From Pedobacter sp. W3I1 (GTDB taxonomy: Bacteria > Bacteroidota > Bacteroidia > Sphingobacteriales > Sphingobacteriaceae): 64,000 nt of DNA. Below the pieces are notes generated by a model. The model searched no databases. It was given only the letters and a program-made list of their open reading frames with translations, and had not been told where the DNA came from. Shown piece by piece: positions 45,001 through 54,567 of the stretch (position 1 is its first letter; the number at the start of each line of letters is the position of its first letter). Where the stretch lies: positions 2,356,001 to 2,420,000 of the forward strand of contig NZ_JAUSXN010000001.1 of NCBI RefSeq assembly GCF_030816015.1, in the 5' to 3' direction. The position numbers and the translations under genes were made by a program.

Positions 45001-45948
45001 ATGCCCTTCATTAGGTTAACGAAGATTGAAAAAAGACGTGTATTTAGCTTATTGGCCTGCTTGCTGTTGGCTATAGCTGCATGGCTTTTTATGGCATTAA
45101 ACAACAAGTATATTTATGTAGCTAAAACGGTATTAGTTTTTAAAAATACCCCCACCAAAAGAGCATTTTATCCTTTACAATCCGATACGATAGATTTACA
45201 GGTAGAAGGAACAGGCTGGCAGTTACTGTTTGCCCGTTTAAGGATCAGTCCACCTTCTGTTTCTGTTAACCTGAGCCAGCTCAATACCAAAGATTTTATC
45301 GTTTTTTCCGATCAGCTTTTCAATATCAACAGGCAGTTAGAAAGTACGCAAAAGGTAATTTCTGTTAAGCCCGATACCCTGTATTTCGATTTCACCAAAC
45401 GCGTAGTGAAAAAAGTTCCCGTAAAATTGATTGATAAACTGAGCTTTGAAAAGCAATATGGTATTTCCAGTGAAATTATCCTCAATCCGAAATATGTAAA
45501 GGTAGCTGGTCCGTTAGAAGAGCTTTCAAAAATAAAATTTTGGCCAACCGATACGCTTAAACAGGATAAAATACAGAGTAGTAGTACTACCAGAGTAGCT
45601 TTACAGCACAGTATCCATAAAAATGTAAGCATCTATCCATCATCTGTAGAGGTTAAACTCCCTGTTGATGAATTTACTGAAAAAACGATCGAGGTACCTC
45701 TAAAAATCACCAATAATCGAAGCTATAACAGCATTAAACTTTATCCTAAAAAAGTTAAAGTTACCTTTTTAGTGGCCTTAAGTAATTACGATCAGGTTGA
45801 TGAGAGTTTTATTACCGCTACTATTGATGTTGATGAATGGCAAAATTTAAGGCATCGACAGTTTAGGGTTAATATAACCGAATTTCCAGATTATTGTAAA
45901 TTGGTGAGTGTCATTCCTTCTAAAATAGATTTCATTGTAGAAAAATAA
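45001..45948 (+). CDS. YbbR-like (CdaR-type) domain protein
   Basis: 315 residues: short cytoplasmic N-terminus, one membrane helix (VFSLLACLLLAIAAWLFMAL) and an exported part with YbbR-type beta domains (repeated pattern such as KVPVKLIDKL near 140 and KYVKVAGPLEEL near 162). In Firmicutes YbbR/CdaR regulates the diadenylate cyclase CdaA; no such gene is adjacent here, so the role is open. Its stop overlaps the coaE start by one base. Confidence 0.88.
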   Translation: MPFIRLTKIEKRRVFSLLACLLLAIAAWLFMALNNKYIYVAKTVLVFKNTPTKRAFYPLQSDTIDLQVEGTGWQLLFARLRISPPSVSVNLSQLNTKDFIVFSDQLFNINRQLESTQKVISVKPDTLYFDFTKRVVKKVPVKLIDKLSFEKQYGISSEIILNPKYVKVAGPLEELSKIKFWPTDTLKQDKIQSSSTTRVALQHSIHKNVSIYPSSVEVKLPVDEFTEKTIEVPLKITNNRSYNSIKLYPKKVKVTFLVALSNYDQVDESFITATIDVDEWQNLRHRQFRVNITEFPDYCKLVSVIPSKIDFIVEK

Positions 45949-46565
45949 TGTATAAAGTAGGTATAACAGGCGGCATAGGAAGTGGTAAAACAACTGCTTG
46001 CAAGGTTTTTGAAGTATTGGGAATCCCTGTGTTTTATGCCGATACCGTTGCCAAAGAAATCATGTGCACGGATGTATTGTTGATGGAGGGGATTAAATCT
46101 ACTTTCGGAAAAGAAAGTTATTTTGAAGATGGGAAACTGAATAACAAACATATTGCCGGCATCGTTTTTAATAACGATGAAAAGCTTGCAAAATTAAATG
46201 CATTGGTTCATCCGGCAGTTTTTAGAGCATTTGATGCCTGGGAAGCAACCATTCCTTCAACAGTTCCTTATACTTTAAAAGAAGCAGCAATACTGTTCGA
46301 AAGCGGTTCTTATAAATTGTGCGATACTACAATTTTGATTATCGCCCCTTACGAAGTTAAATTAAAGCGTTTAATGCAACGCGATGGTGTTACTGAAGAG
46401 CAAGTGATGGCCCGCATGGATAAACAGCTCAGCGATGAAGAAAAGACAAAAATGGCCGATCATTTTATTGTTAATGATGAGCAGCAATCCATAATCGAAC
46501 AGGTTTTAGCTTTACACCGGGAATTTCTTAAGTCGGCCAAAAAATCAAACAGCACCAACGCTTAA
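45948..46565 (+). CDS. coaE: Dephospho-CoA kinase
   Basis: 205 residues. P-loop GITGGIGSGKTT (4-15), the CoaE motif FYADTVAKEIM near 29, LVHPAVF near 86 and lid ERL-type sequence KRLMQRDGVTEEQVMARM near 139. Catalyses the last step of coenzyme A synthesis, ATP-dependent phosphorylation of dephospho-CoA at the ribose 3'-hydroxyl, in the cytoplasm. Start overlaps the ybbR stop (TAATG), so translational coupling is likely. Full length. Confidence 0.97.
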   Translation: MYKVGITGGIGSGKTTACKVFEVLGIPVFYADTVAKEIMCTDVLLMEGIKSTFGKESYFEDGKLNNKHIAGIVFNNDEKLAKLNALVHPAVFRAFDAWEATIPSTVPYTLKEAAILFESGSYKLCDTTILIIAPYEVKLKRLMQRDGVTEEQVMARMDKQLSDEEKTKMADHFIVNDEQQSIIEQVLALHREFLKSAKKSNSTNA

Positions 46566-46607
46566 TCTACTTAAATCATACCATCCTTAAATCCTATTTA
46601 TCCTATC

Positions 46608-47561
46608 ATGATTTTAGAAGATTTTATTGCCATTACCCCAACTGGTTTATATTGTGTTTACGGTGATTTTTACCTCGATCCGCAACAGCCGGTTAAAGAA
46701 GCGGTGGTTTCACATGCGCATGGCGATCATGCTATTGGAGGAAGCCAGAATGTGTACTGTACTGCTGCTACTGCAACTTTTATGAAACACCGTTACCGCA
46801 AATTTGCAGCGGTAGATTTTTATACCAAAAGTTATCATGAGCCCTTCAAAATAAAAGAGGTTACTATTACTTTTTATTCTGCCGGACATATTTTGGGCTC
46901 TGCACAGATTTTAATGGAGTATAAGGGGGTAAAGTACCTTTATACTGGTGATTATAAGATTGAACCGGATAATACATGCGAGCCTTTTGAATTTGTAGAA
47001 GCAGACGTGTTGATTACGGAAAGTACCTTTGCTAATCCAGAAACCAAACATCCTTCACCAATAGCCGAAATTCAAAAGCTGAACGAAACCAATACGAATA
47101 TCATGCTGGGTGCTTATGCATTGGGTAAAAGCCAGCGCATTATCCAGCTGCTCAACGAGCATTGCCCTACGAAGAACATTATGGTGCACCATAGCATTAT
47201 GCCTTTTGTTAAAATCTATGAAGATTATGGCATGAAAGTAGGAAATTACAAAATGTACGATAGAAAGGTTATGAAAAATAATCAGGAAAATCAGGTTTAT
47301 ATTGTGCCACCAATGGTTTTTCATAGTTACCATAAGGCGATTAATGTAGTACGCGCCTTTGCCTCCGGATGGAAGAACCTGCAGCAGCAAAACGGGATTT
47401 CACTTTATATTTCTGATCATGCAGATTGGGATGCAATTTTAGAAACCATAGAAAAAGTTAAACCAAAACAGGTATGGACTTTACATGGTGATGGTAAACA
47501 GCTTAAAGATCATTTTAAAAATAAGCTGGAAGTTAAAATACTTAATAGTAAAAATGATTGA
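46608..47561 (+). CDS. Ligase-associated beta-CASP metallo-nuclease
   Basis: 317 residues. Metallo-beta-lactamase fold with VVSHAHGDHAIGGS (H-x-H-x-D-H near 35), YTGDYKIEPD near 111 and a beta-CASP insert, then ISDHADWDAILE near 268 and TLHGDGKQL near 290. It matches the putative exonucleases that usually sit beside an ATP-dependent DNA ligase in bacteria and are tied to a non-NHEJ repair set. No ligase gene is adjacent in this window. Nuclease activity is inferred from the family. Confidence 0.88.
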   Translation: MILEDFIAITPTGLYCVYGDFYLDPQQPVKEAVVSHAHGDHAIGGSQNVYCTAATATFMKHRYRKFAAVDFYTKSYHEPFKIKEVTITFYSAGHILGSAQILMEYKGVKYLYTGDYKIEPDNTCEPFEFVEADVLITESTFANPETKHPSPIAEIQKLNETNTNIMLGAYALGKSQRIIQLLNEHCPTKNIMVHHSIMPFVKIYEDYGMKVGNYKMYDRKVMKNNQENQVYIVPPMVFHSYHKAINVVRAFASGWKNLQQQNGISLYISDHADWDAILETIEKVKPKQVWTLHGDGKQLKDHFKNKLEVKILNSKND

Positions 47562-47667
47562 TTGAGAGAGTTAGAGAATGATTTGAATGAAGATGATATG
47601 ACTTAAAAATCTCATTCACTCATTCAAATTCGCTCATTCTCTAATTCAACAATTCTCTCATTCAATA
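47556..47667. repeat. Long imperfect inverted repeat before the DUF5522 gene
   Basis: The arm 47556-47590 (GAGAGAGTTAGAGAATGATTTGAATGA, here given in part: TTAGAGAATGA) mirrors 47612-47667, which reads TCATTCAAATT, CGCTCATTCTCTAA and CTCTCATTCAAT. Both arms consist of ATTCN units, so the stem is imperfect but long. It lies between two genes and may act on RNA or be a dispersed repeat. Confidence 0.6.
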
Positions 47668-47670
47668 ATT

Positions 47671-47817
47671 ATGTTAAAAGAAGGCGAAGATTTTTACTTT
47701 AACGAAGATGGACTGATGGTTTTTACCGAATCCTACCATCTAAAGCGTGGTTATTGCTGCAAAAATAAGTGTAAGCACTGTCCATGGGGTTATGGGAAGA
47801 AGAAAGCGAAGAAGTGA
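47671..47817 (+). CDS. DUF5522 small cysteine-rich protein
   Basis: Only 48 residues, from ATG 47671. The sequence FNEDGLMVFTESYHLKRGYC with cysteines C-C-x3-C-x2-C (CCKNKCKHC, residues 29-37) and PWGY is the DUF5522 pattern, a tiny conserved protein with a probable zinc site. Function unknown. Its strong family match makes it a real gene despite its size. The next genes run on the opposite strand. Confidence 0.85.
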   Translation: MLKEGEDFYFNEDGLMVFTESYHLKRGYCCKNKCKHCPWGYGKKKAKK

Positions 47818-47871
47818 TGCAGTTGGTAATTGGCAGTTTTCAGTTTACATTTCTCAACTTTGTTTACAAAC

Positions 47872-48477
47872 TCATTTCTCCTTACTAAAGCGAACATGAT
47901 CATAAATGTCGCTTAACGCTATATCAAACCCCATCGAAACAAGATTTAGCATATCAGAAATCTCTTCATGTTTGTGGAGTGCCCAATTTTGCTCATCATC
48001 AATGTAATAAGCCTCTACCAACACAGATTCCGAATCGATCATAATGTATTCTCTTAATGATGGAATATCTTTATACAAATTAAATTTTTTGCCCCTGTCG
48101 TAATTTTTAGTTGATGGAGATAGGATTTCGATGATCACAGTGGGTAAAATTGAAGTGTCTACATCAACATCGCTATGCGCTAGACCATTACAATAAATGG
48201 AAATATCAGGATAGGTAAATAACGTATTCTCGGGAATATTCATCCGTTTATCACTTCCATAGGGCCTGCATGGCGTGCCTTTGAGCTTATAAGCTATTTC
48301 TCCAAAAACATTGCTGAAAATCTCATTGTGATTATCACCAGCGCCAGACATTGCAAATATTTCACCTTGAAAATACTCATGCTTTTCTTGCGATTCTTTT
48401 TCCATCTCAAGGTATTCCTCAACAGTATAATGCCTTTTTTGATAGGCCAAAACAGGTTCATTTATAATCTCATCCAT
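47872..48477 (-). CDS. Uma2-family (DUF820) endonuclease-like protein, copy 1
   Basis: 201 residues from ATG 48477 ([20 protein letters not shown]), equal in length to its paralogue; a longer upstream frame runs into that neighbour and is rejected. PD-(D/E)XK fold: TVEEYLEME near 19, [13 protein letters not shown] near 33, [10 protein letters not shown] near 90, [20 protein letters not shown] with the E-I-L-S-P-S-T core near 110, and [12 protein letters not shown] near 140. Uma2 proteins are predicted nucleases of unknown target, often in many copies. Nearly identical C-terminal half to copy 2. Confidence 0.9.
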   Translation of the reverse strand: MDEIINEPVLAYQKRHYTVEEYLEMEKESQEKHEYFQGEIFAMSGAGDNHNEIFSNVFGEIAYKLKGTPCRPYGSDKRMNIPENTLFTYPDISIYCNGLAHSDVDVDTSILPTVIIEILSPSTKNYDRGKKFNLYKDIPSLREYIMIDSESVLVEAYYIDDEQNWALHKHEEISDMLNLVSMGFDIALSDIYDHVRFSKEK

Positions 48478-48545
48478 ATCATAATTTATTGAATTGGTAC
48501 GAAAGGTTAATGGTTTAAATTGCCCAATTGAAGTTGTGAGCGGAA

Positions 48546-49151
48546 TCACATTGCAGCGCTAAAGGAAATATGGTTATAAATATCGGTTAAGGCTACGTCG
48601 AATCCCATCGAAACGAGATTTAGTATATCAGAAATCTCTTCGTGTTTATGGAGTACCCAATTTTGCTCATCATCAATGTAATAAGCCTCTACCAACACAG
48701 ATTCCGAATCGATCATGATGTATTCCTTTAATGATGGAATATCTTTATACAGGTTAAATTTTTTCCCTCTGTCATAATTTTTGGTTGATGGCGATAGGAT
48801 TTCGATTATTACGGTTGGTTGCAGAATAGTGTCTCCATCTTCACTTAAATGTTTGATTTCGTTACAGTATATAGAAATATCTGGATAAGTAAACAAGGTG
48901 TTTTCTGAGATATTCATTCTCATATCACTTCCAAAAGGAATGCATTTCGAACCTTTTAATTTAAAGAAAAGGGGGCCGAAAATATTTGAAAATATAAGAT
49001 TATGATTAAAGGTCGCACCAGACATTGCAAATATTTCACCTTGAAAATACTCATGCTTTACTGTTGATGCTTTTTCCATCTCCAGGTATTCTTCAATAGT
49101 ATAATGCCTTTTTTGGTAAGCTACAGCAGGTTCGTTTACAATCTCATCCAT
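48546..49151 (-). CDS. Uma2-family (DUF820) endonuclease-like protein, copy 2
   Basis: 201 residues with the same layout as copy 1 ([42 protein letters not shown]). The two differ mostly in residues 46-80 and 93-108, while residues after 108 are almost the same. At DNA level they share an identical 61-base block (47982-48042 and 48656-48716), which points to recent duplication or gene conversion. Copy 1 starts 69 bases after this stop. Confidence 0.9.
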   Translation of the reverse strand: MDEIVNEPAVAYQKRHYTIEEYLEMEKASTVKHEYFQGEIFAMSGATFNHNLIFSNIFGPLFFKLKGSKCIPFGSDMRMNISENTLFTYPDISIYCNEIKHLSEDGDTILQPTVIIEILSPSTKNYDRGKKFNLYKDIPSLKEYIMIDSESVLVEAYYIDDEQNWVLHKHEEISDILNLVSMGFDVALTDIYNHISFSAAM

Positions 49152-49285
49152 ATACTAATTTACAGATGTTTATTCATAAAAGTTAAATGTATAAACGATT
49201 AAACGTTTAAAACGGATATCGGTTGATTAATCGGTTAACTTCAAATTGCCAACTAAGAACTGCTAACTGAAAACTGCCAACTGAA

Positions 49286-50002
49286 TTAATGTCCGGCAAA
49301 GAAACCAATTAATGCTACACCAATTCCAAATAAAACGGCAATCATTTTACGGGTATTAATTTTATGATCGGCACTCGATTCGAATAATATAGTGGTAGAA
49401 ATGTGTAAGAAAATACCAATTACAATGCCCATAATTTTATTGAAATAGGCATCTAAACCGCCAATGGTTCCGTTGCTTAAGCCAACACTTACATAAAAGC
49501 CAAGGGGCGCCATAATGGCAAACACAATCAGATAAAATACAATGCTGCTTTTTTTAAAATGATTCTGCATTAATATACTGGCTAATGCAAAGGCTGCAGG
49601 AATATGGTGTAACGAAATTCCAAAAATAAGTTCATTGTGCTGTTCTTTTGCTAAAGGCATTCCCTCTAAAAAAGCATGCAAACACAAACTGATCATAATT
49701 CCAAAGGGAAATATATGCCCGTCGTGATGTTTATGGATGTGCCCATGTTCTACACCTTCTGAAAACTGTTCTAAGAAAATTTGTAATAAGAAGCCAATCA
49801 GGATGAAAATGCCAATCTGCCATTTATCAGGCCCGCTGTAGGCATCAGGAATTAAATGTAAAACCGTAATGGCAAATAAATAGGCTCCACTAAAAGATAA
49901 AATCAGTTTAAGTAATTTAGATTTATCACTTTTTACCAAAAAAATAGCGGTTCCGCCTAAAAAGGCACAAAAAAAGAGTACGCAGAGTTTCCAGATTTCC
50001 AT
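49286..50002 (-). CDS. ZIP-family metal transporter
   Basis: 238 residues, eight predicted helices. A histidine-rich loop (VEHGHIHKHHDGH near 83) and the ZIP metal-site helices HAFLEGMPLA near 109 and HHIPAAFALA near 131 are present. Members import zinc, iron or manganese across the inner membrane. The PAP2 gene upstream ends 3 bases from this start, so the three minus-strand genes 49286-51297 form an operon. The metal is not known. Confidence 0.92.
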   Translation of the reverse strand: MEIWKLCVLFFCAFLGGTAIFLVKSDKSKLLKLILSFSGAYLFAITVLHLIPDAYSGPDKWQIGIFILIGFLLQIFLEQFSEGVEHGHIHKHHDGHIFPFGIMISLCLHAFLEGMPLAKEQHNELIFGISLHHIPAAFALASILMQNHFKKSSIVFYLIVFAIMAPLGFYVSVGLSNGTIGGLDAYFNKIMGIVIGIFLHISTTILFESSADHKINTRKMIAVLFGIGVALIGFFAGH

Positions 50003-50005
50003 AAG

Positions 50006-50569
50006 TTAAAAATCAGGTTGTAATTTTTTAAATATTCTCGAACAGATAATGCCTATTGTTATGCCTAGCAAAGCGCCAATAGTTACATCAACAGGATAAT
50101 GAACGCCAACATATACCTGCGCAAAACTGATGATAAATGCCCAGAATATACCAATGGGTAAAATAGGCTTCCATCTGCTATAAAAAAGGCAGATCAAAAA
50201 AACAGCTATAGCAAAATGATTGGTAGCGTGCGCCGATGGAAAACTTAAACCGCTTCCACAGGGAACACGGTGGATGATATCGTTCGCCAAACTTAAATCA
50301 TTGCAAGGCCTTACACGCGATACCAAAGGTTTTACAACCCTCGAGGCGATTAAATCACCCATAGCAAAAGTAAACAGTACCATGCCAATGATATAATAAC
50401 CTTGTTTTTTATACTGCTTGATGCAAAAAACAACAATAAAAAGGTAAAGTGGCGACCAAAAGAAACGGTTGCGCATTAAAGGCATCAACCAATCAAAAAA
50501 GCCGTTTGAAAGTCCACGGTGGATTTTCAAAAACAATTCTACATCAAATTGCTGTATGCTTTCCATCAT
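50006..50569 (-). CDS. PAP2-family membrane phosphatase
   Basis: 187 residues with about five helices. Lipid-phosphatase motifs: KPLVSRVRP near 79, PSAHATNHF near 110 and [10 protein letters not shown] near 151; the usual Ser-Arg before the last block is replaced by Ala-Gln-Val-Tyr, while the His-Tyr-Pro-x-Asp core is kept. It may dephosphorylate undecaprenyl-pyrophosphate or phosphatidic acid. The start overlaps the stop of the methyltransferase gene by 4 bases, indicating translational coupling. Confidence 0.9.
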   Translation of the reverse strand: MMESIQQFDVELFLKIHRGLSNGFFDWLMPLMRNRFFWSPLYLFIVVFCIKQYKKQGYYIIGMVLFTFAMGDLIASRVVKPLVSRVRPCNDLSLANDIIHRVPCGSGLSFPSAHATNHFAIAVFLICLFYSRWKPILPIGIFWAFIISFAQVYVGVHYPVDVTIGALLGITIGIICSRIFKKLQPDF

Positions 50570-51297
50570 GCTTTTTTACAGATTAAGATTAACCGGTCAG
50601 AACTGTTTTCGTCAAAATCCGCTAGGCCATAACTGCCAAAGGTTTTTTCGATAATCATCCCCGCTTTGTTCAACATACGCTTAAAATCTTCAAAACTAAA
50701 TGCCTGTACCCGCTCTTCGAAATTATATATCTTTTGTTTGTCTTCGAAATTTATCTTTTTAATAATTTTCCCGTCAATAACATTTTTGGTGATGTGAAAA
50801 GTTATGCCATCGAGTGATTTCGTTTCACATGAATTTAAATTGCGAATGATCTTTTCGGTGTTAAAATAATCCAGCACCAAAATACCATCGGCGGTTAAAC
50901 ATTTGCGAAAAGTTTTAAGCGCATTTACATGGTCTTTTTCTGTGTCAAAATAACCAAAACTGGTAAACAGATTTAAGGCTATATCAAAATAATTGATGTA
51001 AAACAGTCTCCGCATGTCGTGAACAAGGAAGTGTAATTTGGTGTTTTCGAATTGCTTGGCGTATTTTATGCTTTGTTCTGACAGGTCTATTCCGGTAACA
51101 TCAAAGCCTTTTTTATTCAGGTAAATAGAATGTCGGCCTTTTCCACAGGCAATATCCAACATTTTGGCATCGGCCTTTGGGTGAAGAAAATGCGTAAGTT
51201 TATCAATGAAAAACTCGGCTTCAGCATCATTTCGTTGTTGATATAGAATATGATAATATGGCGAATTAAACCAATATTGAAACCACTTGCGCTGCAT
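50566..51297 (-). CDS. Class I SAM-dependent methyltransferase
   Basis: 243 residues. SAM-binding motif [16 protein letters not shown] near 46, followed by [18 protein letters not shown] (motif II) and [10 protein letters not shown] near 135. A typical small-molecule Methyltransf_25-type fold; substrate unknown. First gene of the operon with the PAP2 and ZIP genes. About 270 bases with no other signal separate it from the divergent glmM gene. Confidence 0.88.
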   Translation of the reverse strand: MQRKWFQYWFNSPYYHILYQQRNDAEAEFFIDKLTHFLHPKADAKMLDIACGKGRHSIYLNKKGFDVTGIDLSEQSIKYAKQFENTKLHFLVHDMRRLFYINYFDIALNLFTSFGYFDTEKDHVNALKTFRKCLTADGILVLDYFNTEKIIRNLNSCETKSLDGITFHITKNVIDGKIIKKINFEDKQKIYNFEERVQAFSFEDFKRMLNKAGMIIEKTFGSYGLADFDENSSDRLILICKKA

Positions 51298-51568
51298 ATA
51301 AAAGCCGTTTGTATCTTAAAAAGATGCAAATATAAGGTTTTACAATCGCTAGTAAAGTTAGAATACGCTTTTATGCAATAAAGTTGCAAGAATATTATCA
51401 ATACGCTATCAATTAAACATACGTTTGTTTTTGTCCATAGTCTCAATTCTAGAAAATTGATCATGTAAATAGATATAAAAACAATGTAAATTAACGTGCA
51501 CAAACGCGCCAGAATAGCGGCTATCTTGTTTTTTTTCTTATTTTTGAGGCTCAAATAAAATATAAACA

Positions 51569-52954
51569 GTGACTTTAATAAAATCGATTTCAGGAATACG
51601 AGGAACCATAGGCGGAAGGGCTGGAGACGGCTTAACTCCATTTGATATTGTGAAATTTACAGCTGCTTATGGGAGCTGGGTAGTACAAAAAACAGGCAAC
51701 AAAAGAATTGTTTTAGGCCGCGATGCCCGTATTTCGGGTGAGATGGTAAACAATTTGGTTATTGGGACTTTACAGGGCTTGGGTATTGAAGTGATCGATT
51801 TAGGTTTATCAACCACGCCAACTGTAGAAGTAGCCGTGCCTGATGAAAAAGCAGGTGGTGGTATCATTTTAACCGCGAGCCATAACCCAAAACAATGGAA
51901 TGCCTTAAAATTGCTGAATGCAAACGGCGAGTTTATTAGCGATGCTGAGGGCAAAGAAGTTTTAGATTTGGCAGAAAGTGCTGATTTTGATTTTGCTGAT
52001 GTAGATAAATTAGGTAAAGTAATTAAAAACGATACTTACCTTCAAAAACATATCGATAAAGTTTTAGCATTACAATTAGTTGATGTTGAGGCGATTAAAA
52101 AAGCTGATTTTAAAGTAGTAATCGACTGTGTAAATTCAACAGGGGGTATTTTTATCCCTGCTTTATTAAAAGCTTTGGGCGTGAGCAAGGTGGTAGAATT
52201 ATATTGTACACCCGACGGACATTTCCCACACAATCCTGAGCCGCTACCTGAAAATTTAACTGAAATATCGAAAGAGGTTCAGAAACAGAATGCTGATTTA
52301 GGTATTGTAGTAGACCCGGATGTTGACCGTTTATGTTTTGTAAACGAAGATGGTAGCATGTTCGGCGAAGAGTATACTTTGGTAGCAGTAGCCGATTATG
52401 TATTGAAAAATACACCAGGAAATACAGTTTCAAACCTTTCATCAACACGTGCACTACGTGATGTGACCGAAAAAGCAGGATCAGAATACAATGCGTCGGC
52501 AGTAGGAGAGGTTAATGTGGTAAACAAAATGAAAGCTACCAACGCCATTATTGGTGGTGAAGGAAACGGTGGCATTATATACCCTGAATCGCATTATGGC
52601 AGAGATGCCTTAGTTGGTATTGCCTTATTTTTAACGCATTTGGCTAAATTTGGTAAATCGATCTCTGTGTTGAGAGCTAGTTATCCTCAATACCATATTT
52701 CTAAAAACAAGATTACTCTTACACCAGAAATGGATATTGATAATTTGTTGAAACAAGTAGAAGAGAAATATAAAAACCAGCCATATAGTACAATTGATGG
52801 GTTGAAGATAGAATTTGATAAAACTTGGGTACATTTGCGCCGTTCTAACACTGAACCAATCATCAGGATTTACAGTGAGGCAGAAAATGAAACCATTGCC
52901 GAGAATTTGGCTAACAAAATTATTTCTGACATTAAAGAAATATTACACCTTTAA
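51569..52954 (+). CDS. glmM: Phosphoglucosamine mutase-type phosphohexomutase
   Basis: 461 residues from GTG 51569; this start is chosen because MTLIKSISGIRGTIGG is the conserved N-terminus. Four alpha-D-phosphohexomutase domains: active-site Ser104 in ILTASHNPKQW, metal-binding DPDVDRLCF near 251, substrate loop GEGNGG near 330 and phosphate-binding RRSNTEPIIRIY near 424. The enzyme converts glucosamine-6-phosphate to glucosamine-1-phosphate for peptidoglycan and LPS precursors. A TATTTTTG box at 51539-51546 fits the -7 promoter. Phosphomannomutase is the alternative reading; the family in Bacteroidota is usually annotated as GlmM. Confidence 0.9.
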   Translation: MTLIKSISGIRGTIGGRAGDGLTPFDIVKFTAAYGSWVVQKTGNKRIVLGRDARISGEMVNNLVIGTLQGLGIEVIDLGLSTTPTVEVAVPDEKAGGGIILTASHNPKQWNALKLLNANGEFISDAEGKEVLDLAESADFDFADVDKLGKVIKNDTYLQKHIDKVLALQLVDVEAIKKADFKVVIDCVNSTGGIFIPALLKALGVSKVVELYCTPDGHFPHNPEPLPENLTEISKEVQKQNADLGIVVDPDVDRLCFVNEDGSMFGEEYTLVAVADYVLKNTPGNTVSNLSSTRALRDVTEKAGSEYNASAVGEVNVVNKMKATNAIIGGEGNGGIIYPESHYGRDALVGIALFLTHLAKFGKSISVLRASYPQYHISKNKITLTPEMDIDNLLKQVEEKYKNQPYSTIDGLKIEFDKTWVHLRRSNTEPIIRIYSEAENETIAENLANKIISDIKEILHL

Positions 52955-53085
52955 TCCCTAAAGGATTGCAGGATTAAGCATACCTGTTCAGGGTTTAATA
53001 CAACAAATTAAATCCCTGAACATTTAAAATAGAGACTGCCCTTAGCAAGGCATCCTACAACACTAACTTTTAAATATTCGTAGAA

Positions 53086-54234
53086 ATGAAAAGGGTCTAT
53101 TTAGATAATGCGGCCACAACGCCTTTAGATGCTGCAGTAATCGCAGAAATGACAAACGTGATGGAAAACTATTTCGGTAATCCATCTGCCATTCATGCGC
53201 TTGGACGTGAAGTGAGAACGCTTGTAGAGAAAGCCCGTAAAACTGTTTCTGGCCTCTTAAGTGCCTCTCCATCCGAAATATTTTTTACTTCAGGAGGTAC
53301 CGAGGCTGATAATACAGCTATCCGTTGTGGAATTTCTGCTTATGGAATTAAACATGCCATTACTTCAAAAATAGAGCACCATGCTGTGGAGCATACTTTA
53401 AATACGATGCTTAAAAATGGCGAGATCGATAAATTAAGTTTCGTTAATATTGACGAAAAAGGAAATATCGACTACAACCATTTAGAAGAACTGCTTCAAA
53501 ATAACGAACGTACTTTTGTTTCGCTAATGCATGCCAATAACGAGTTGGGTACACTCACTGATATGATTAAAGTTGGCGATATCTGCGAAAAATACAATGC
53601 CATTTATCATGCCGATACCGTGCAAACCATGGGCCATTATCCACATAACGTACGCGAGCTTAAAGCACATTTTATTGTTTGCGCAGCACACAAGCTTCAC
53701 GGACCTAAGGGCGTTGGCTTTTTATATGTAAACAGCAATATTAAAATCCCACCAATGATTTATGGTGGTGCGCAAGAGCGCAATATGCGTGGTGGTACAG
53801 AAAATGTGTATGGTATTGTAGGTTTGGCAAAGGCCTTAGAAATTGCTTATGCAGAAATGGACCAGCATCAGTCGTACATTCAGGGCTTAAAAGATTATTT
53901 GAAAGCACAGTTAATTGCAGAGATTCCGGGTATTGGCTTTAACGGCGAAACTGATGCCGATAAAAGTTTGTACACGGTATTAAATGTATCGTTCCCAGAG
54001 ATGGACATGGCCGATATGTTGTTGTTTAATTTAGACATTAATGGCATCTGTGCTTCTGGTGGCAGTGCATGCTCCTCTGGTTCAAATATTGGCTCGCATG
54101 TGTTAAATGGCATTAAGGCCGATCCAAACCGTCCTTCCGTTCGCTTTTCATTTAGTAAATACACTACCAAAGAAGAGTTGGATTACGTAATAGAAAAAGT
54201 TAAAATGGTAGTAAAGCAAAATGCTTTGGCTTAA
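53086..54234 (+). CDS. Cysteine desulfurase (IscS/NifS family)
   Basis: 382 residues, PLP-dependent class V aminotransferase fold. YLDNAATTPLD (5-15), PLP-binding Lys203 in AAHKLHGPKG, and the active-site loop with catalytic Cys329 in SGGSACSSGS. It takes sulfur from cysteine as an enzyme persulfide for Fe-S clusters or tRNA thiolation. The short C-terminal part and the tight active-site loop are of the NifS/IscS group I type. No isc or suf partner genes are adjacent, so it may serve tRNA modification or general sulfur transfer. Own terminator downstream. Confidence 0.94.
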   Translation: MKRVYLDNAATTPLDAAVIAEMTNVMENYFGNPSAIHALGREVRTLVEKARKTVSGLLSASPSEIFFTSGGTEADNTAIRCGISAYGIKHAITSKIEHHAVEHTLNTMLKNGEIDKLSFVNIDEKGNIDYNHLEELLQNNERTFVSLMHANNELGTLTDMIKVGDICEKYNAIYHADTVQTMGHYPHNVRELKAHFIVCAAHKLHGPKGVGFLYVNSNIKIPPMIYGGAQERNMRGGTENVYGIVGLAKALEIAYAEMDQHQSYIQGLKDYLKAQLIAEIPGIGFNGETDADKSLYTVLNVSFPEMDMADMLLFNLDINGICASGGSACSSGSNIGSHVLNGIKADPNRPSVRFSFSKYTTKEELDYVIEKVKMVVKQNALA

Positions 54235-54256
54235 AATATCATTAACCAAATAGGAG

Positions 54257-54284
54257 AGTCTCAATTAAAATTGGGACTTTTTTT
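54257..54284 (+). terminator. Terminator of the cysteine desulfurase gene
   Basis: AGTCTCAAT and ATTGGGACT form a 9-bp stem with one G-U pair and a 4-base loop, followed by TTTTTTG. Confidence 0.85.
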
Positions 54285-54344
54285 GTGCAAAAATTTAGCT
54301 AATTTTTTTTTTGGAAAGCAAAGGCAGCATTTCATTTTAAGGTT

Positions 54345-54567
54345 AGTCCTGCTCATTTCAAATCCTCACCCGATTAAAATCGGGCTGCGGGTTTTCCATT
54401 TCAATCAGGTTTATATACTGAAGTCATTGCTGCTATTGAAGGTTTAATCGCATGATGCCTAATCTGTTCTGCACATTGCAGCCCAAAATAGTATTGCTGG
54501 CTGTGCCACTTAAACCTGATCGGAACGTGCATCCCGATTTTATCGGGATAAAGTGAAGAGCAGGACT
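54345..54567 (+). mobile_element. MITE-like non-coding element with 10-bp terminal inverted repeat (copy D)
   Basis: The ends AGTCCTGCTC (54345-54354) and GAGCAGGACT (54558-54567) are exact inverted repeats. Inside are two palindromes, CCCGATTAAAATCGGG (54369-54384) and CCCGATTTTATCGGG (54533-54547). No coding frame lies within. Blocks TTTCAA, ATCGGGC and ATCAGGTTTAT recur in order at 41439 and 36427. No clear target-site duplication was seen, so mobility is inferred only from shape and copy number. Confidence 0.6.

Noticed and set aside
48478..48549. N-terminal extension of the first Uma2 protein by 24 residues
   Set aside because: The extension would overlap the stop of the paralogue and is not found in that paralogue, which starts at the matching MDEI sequence.
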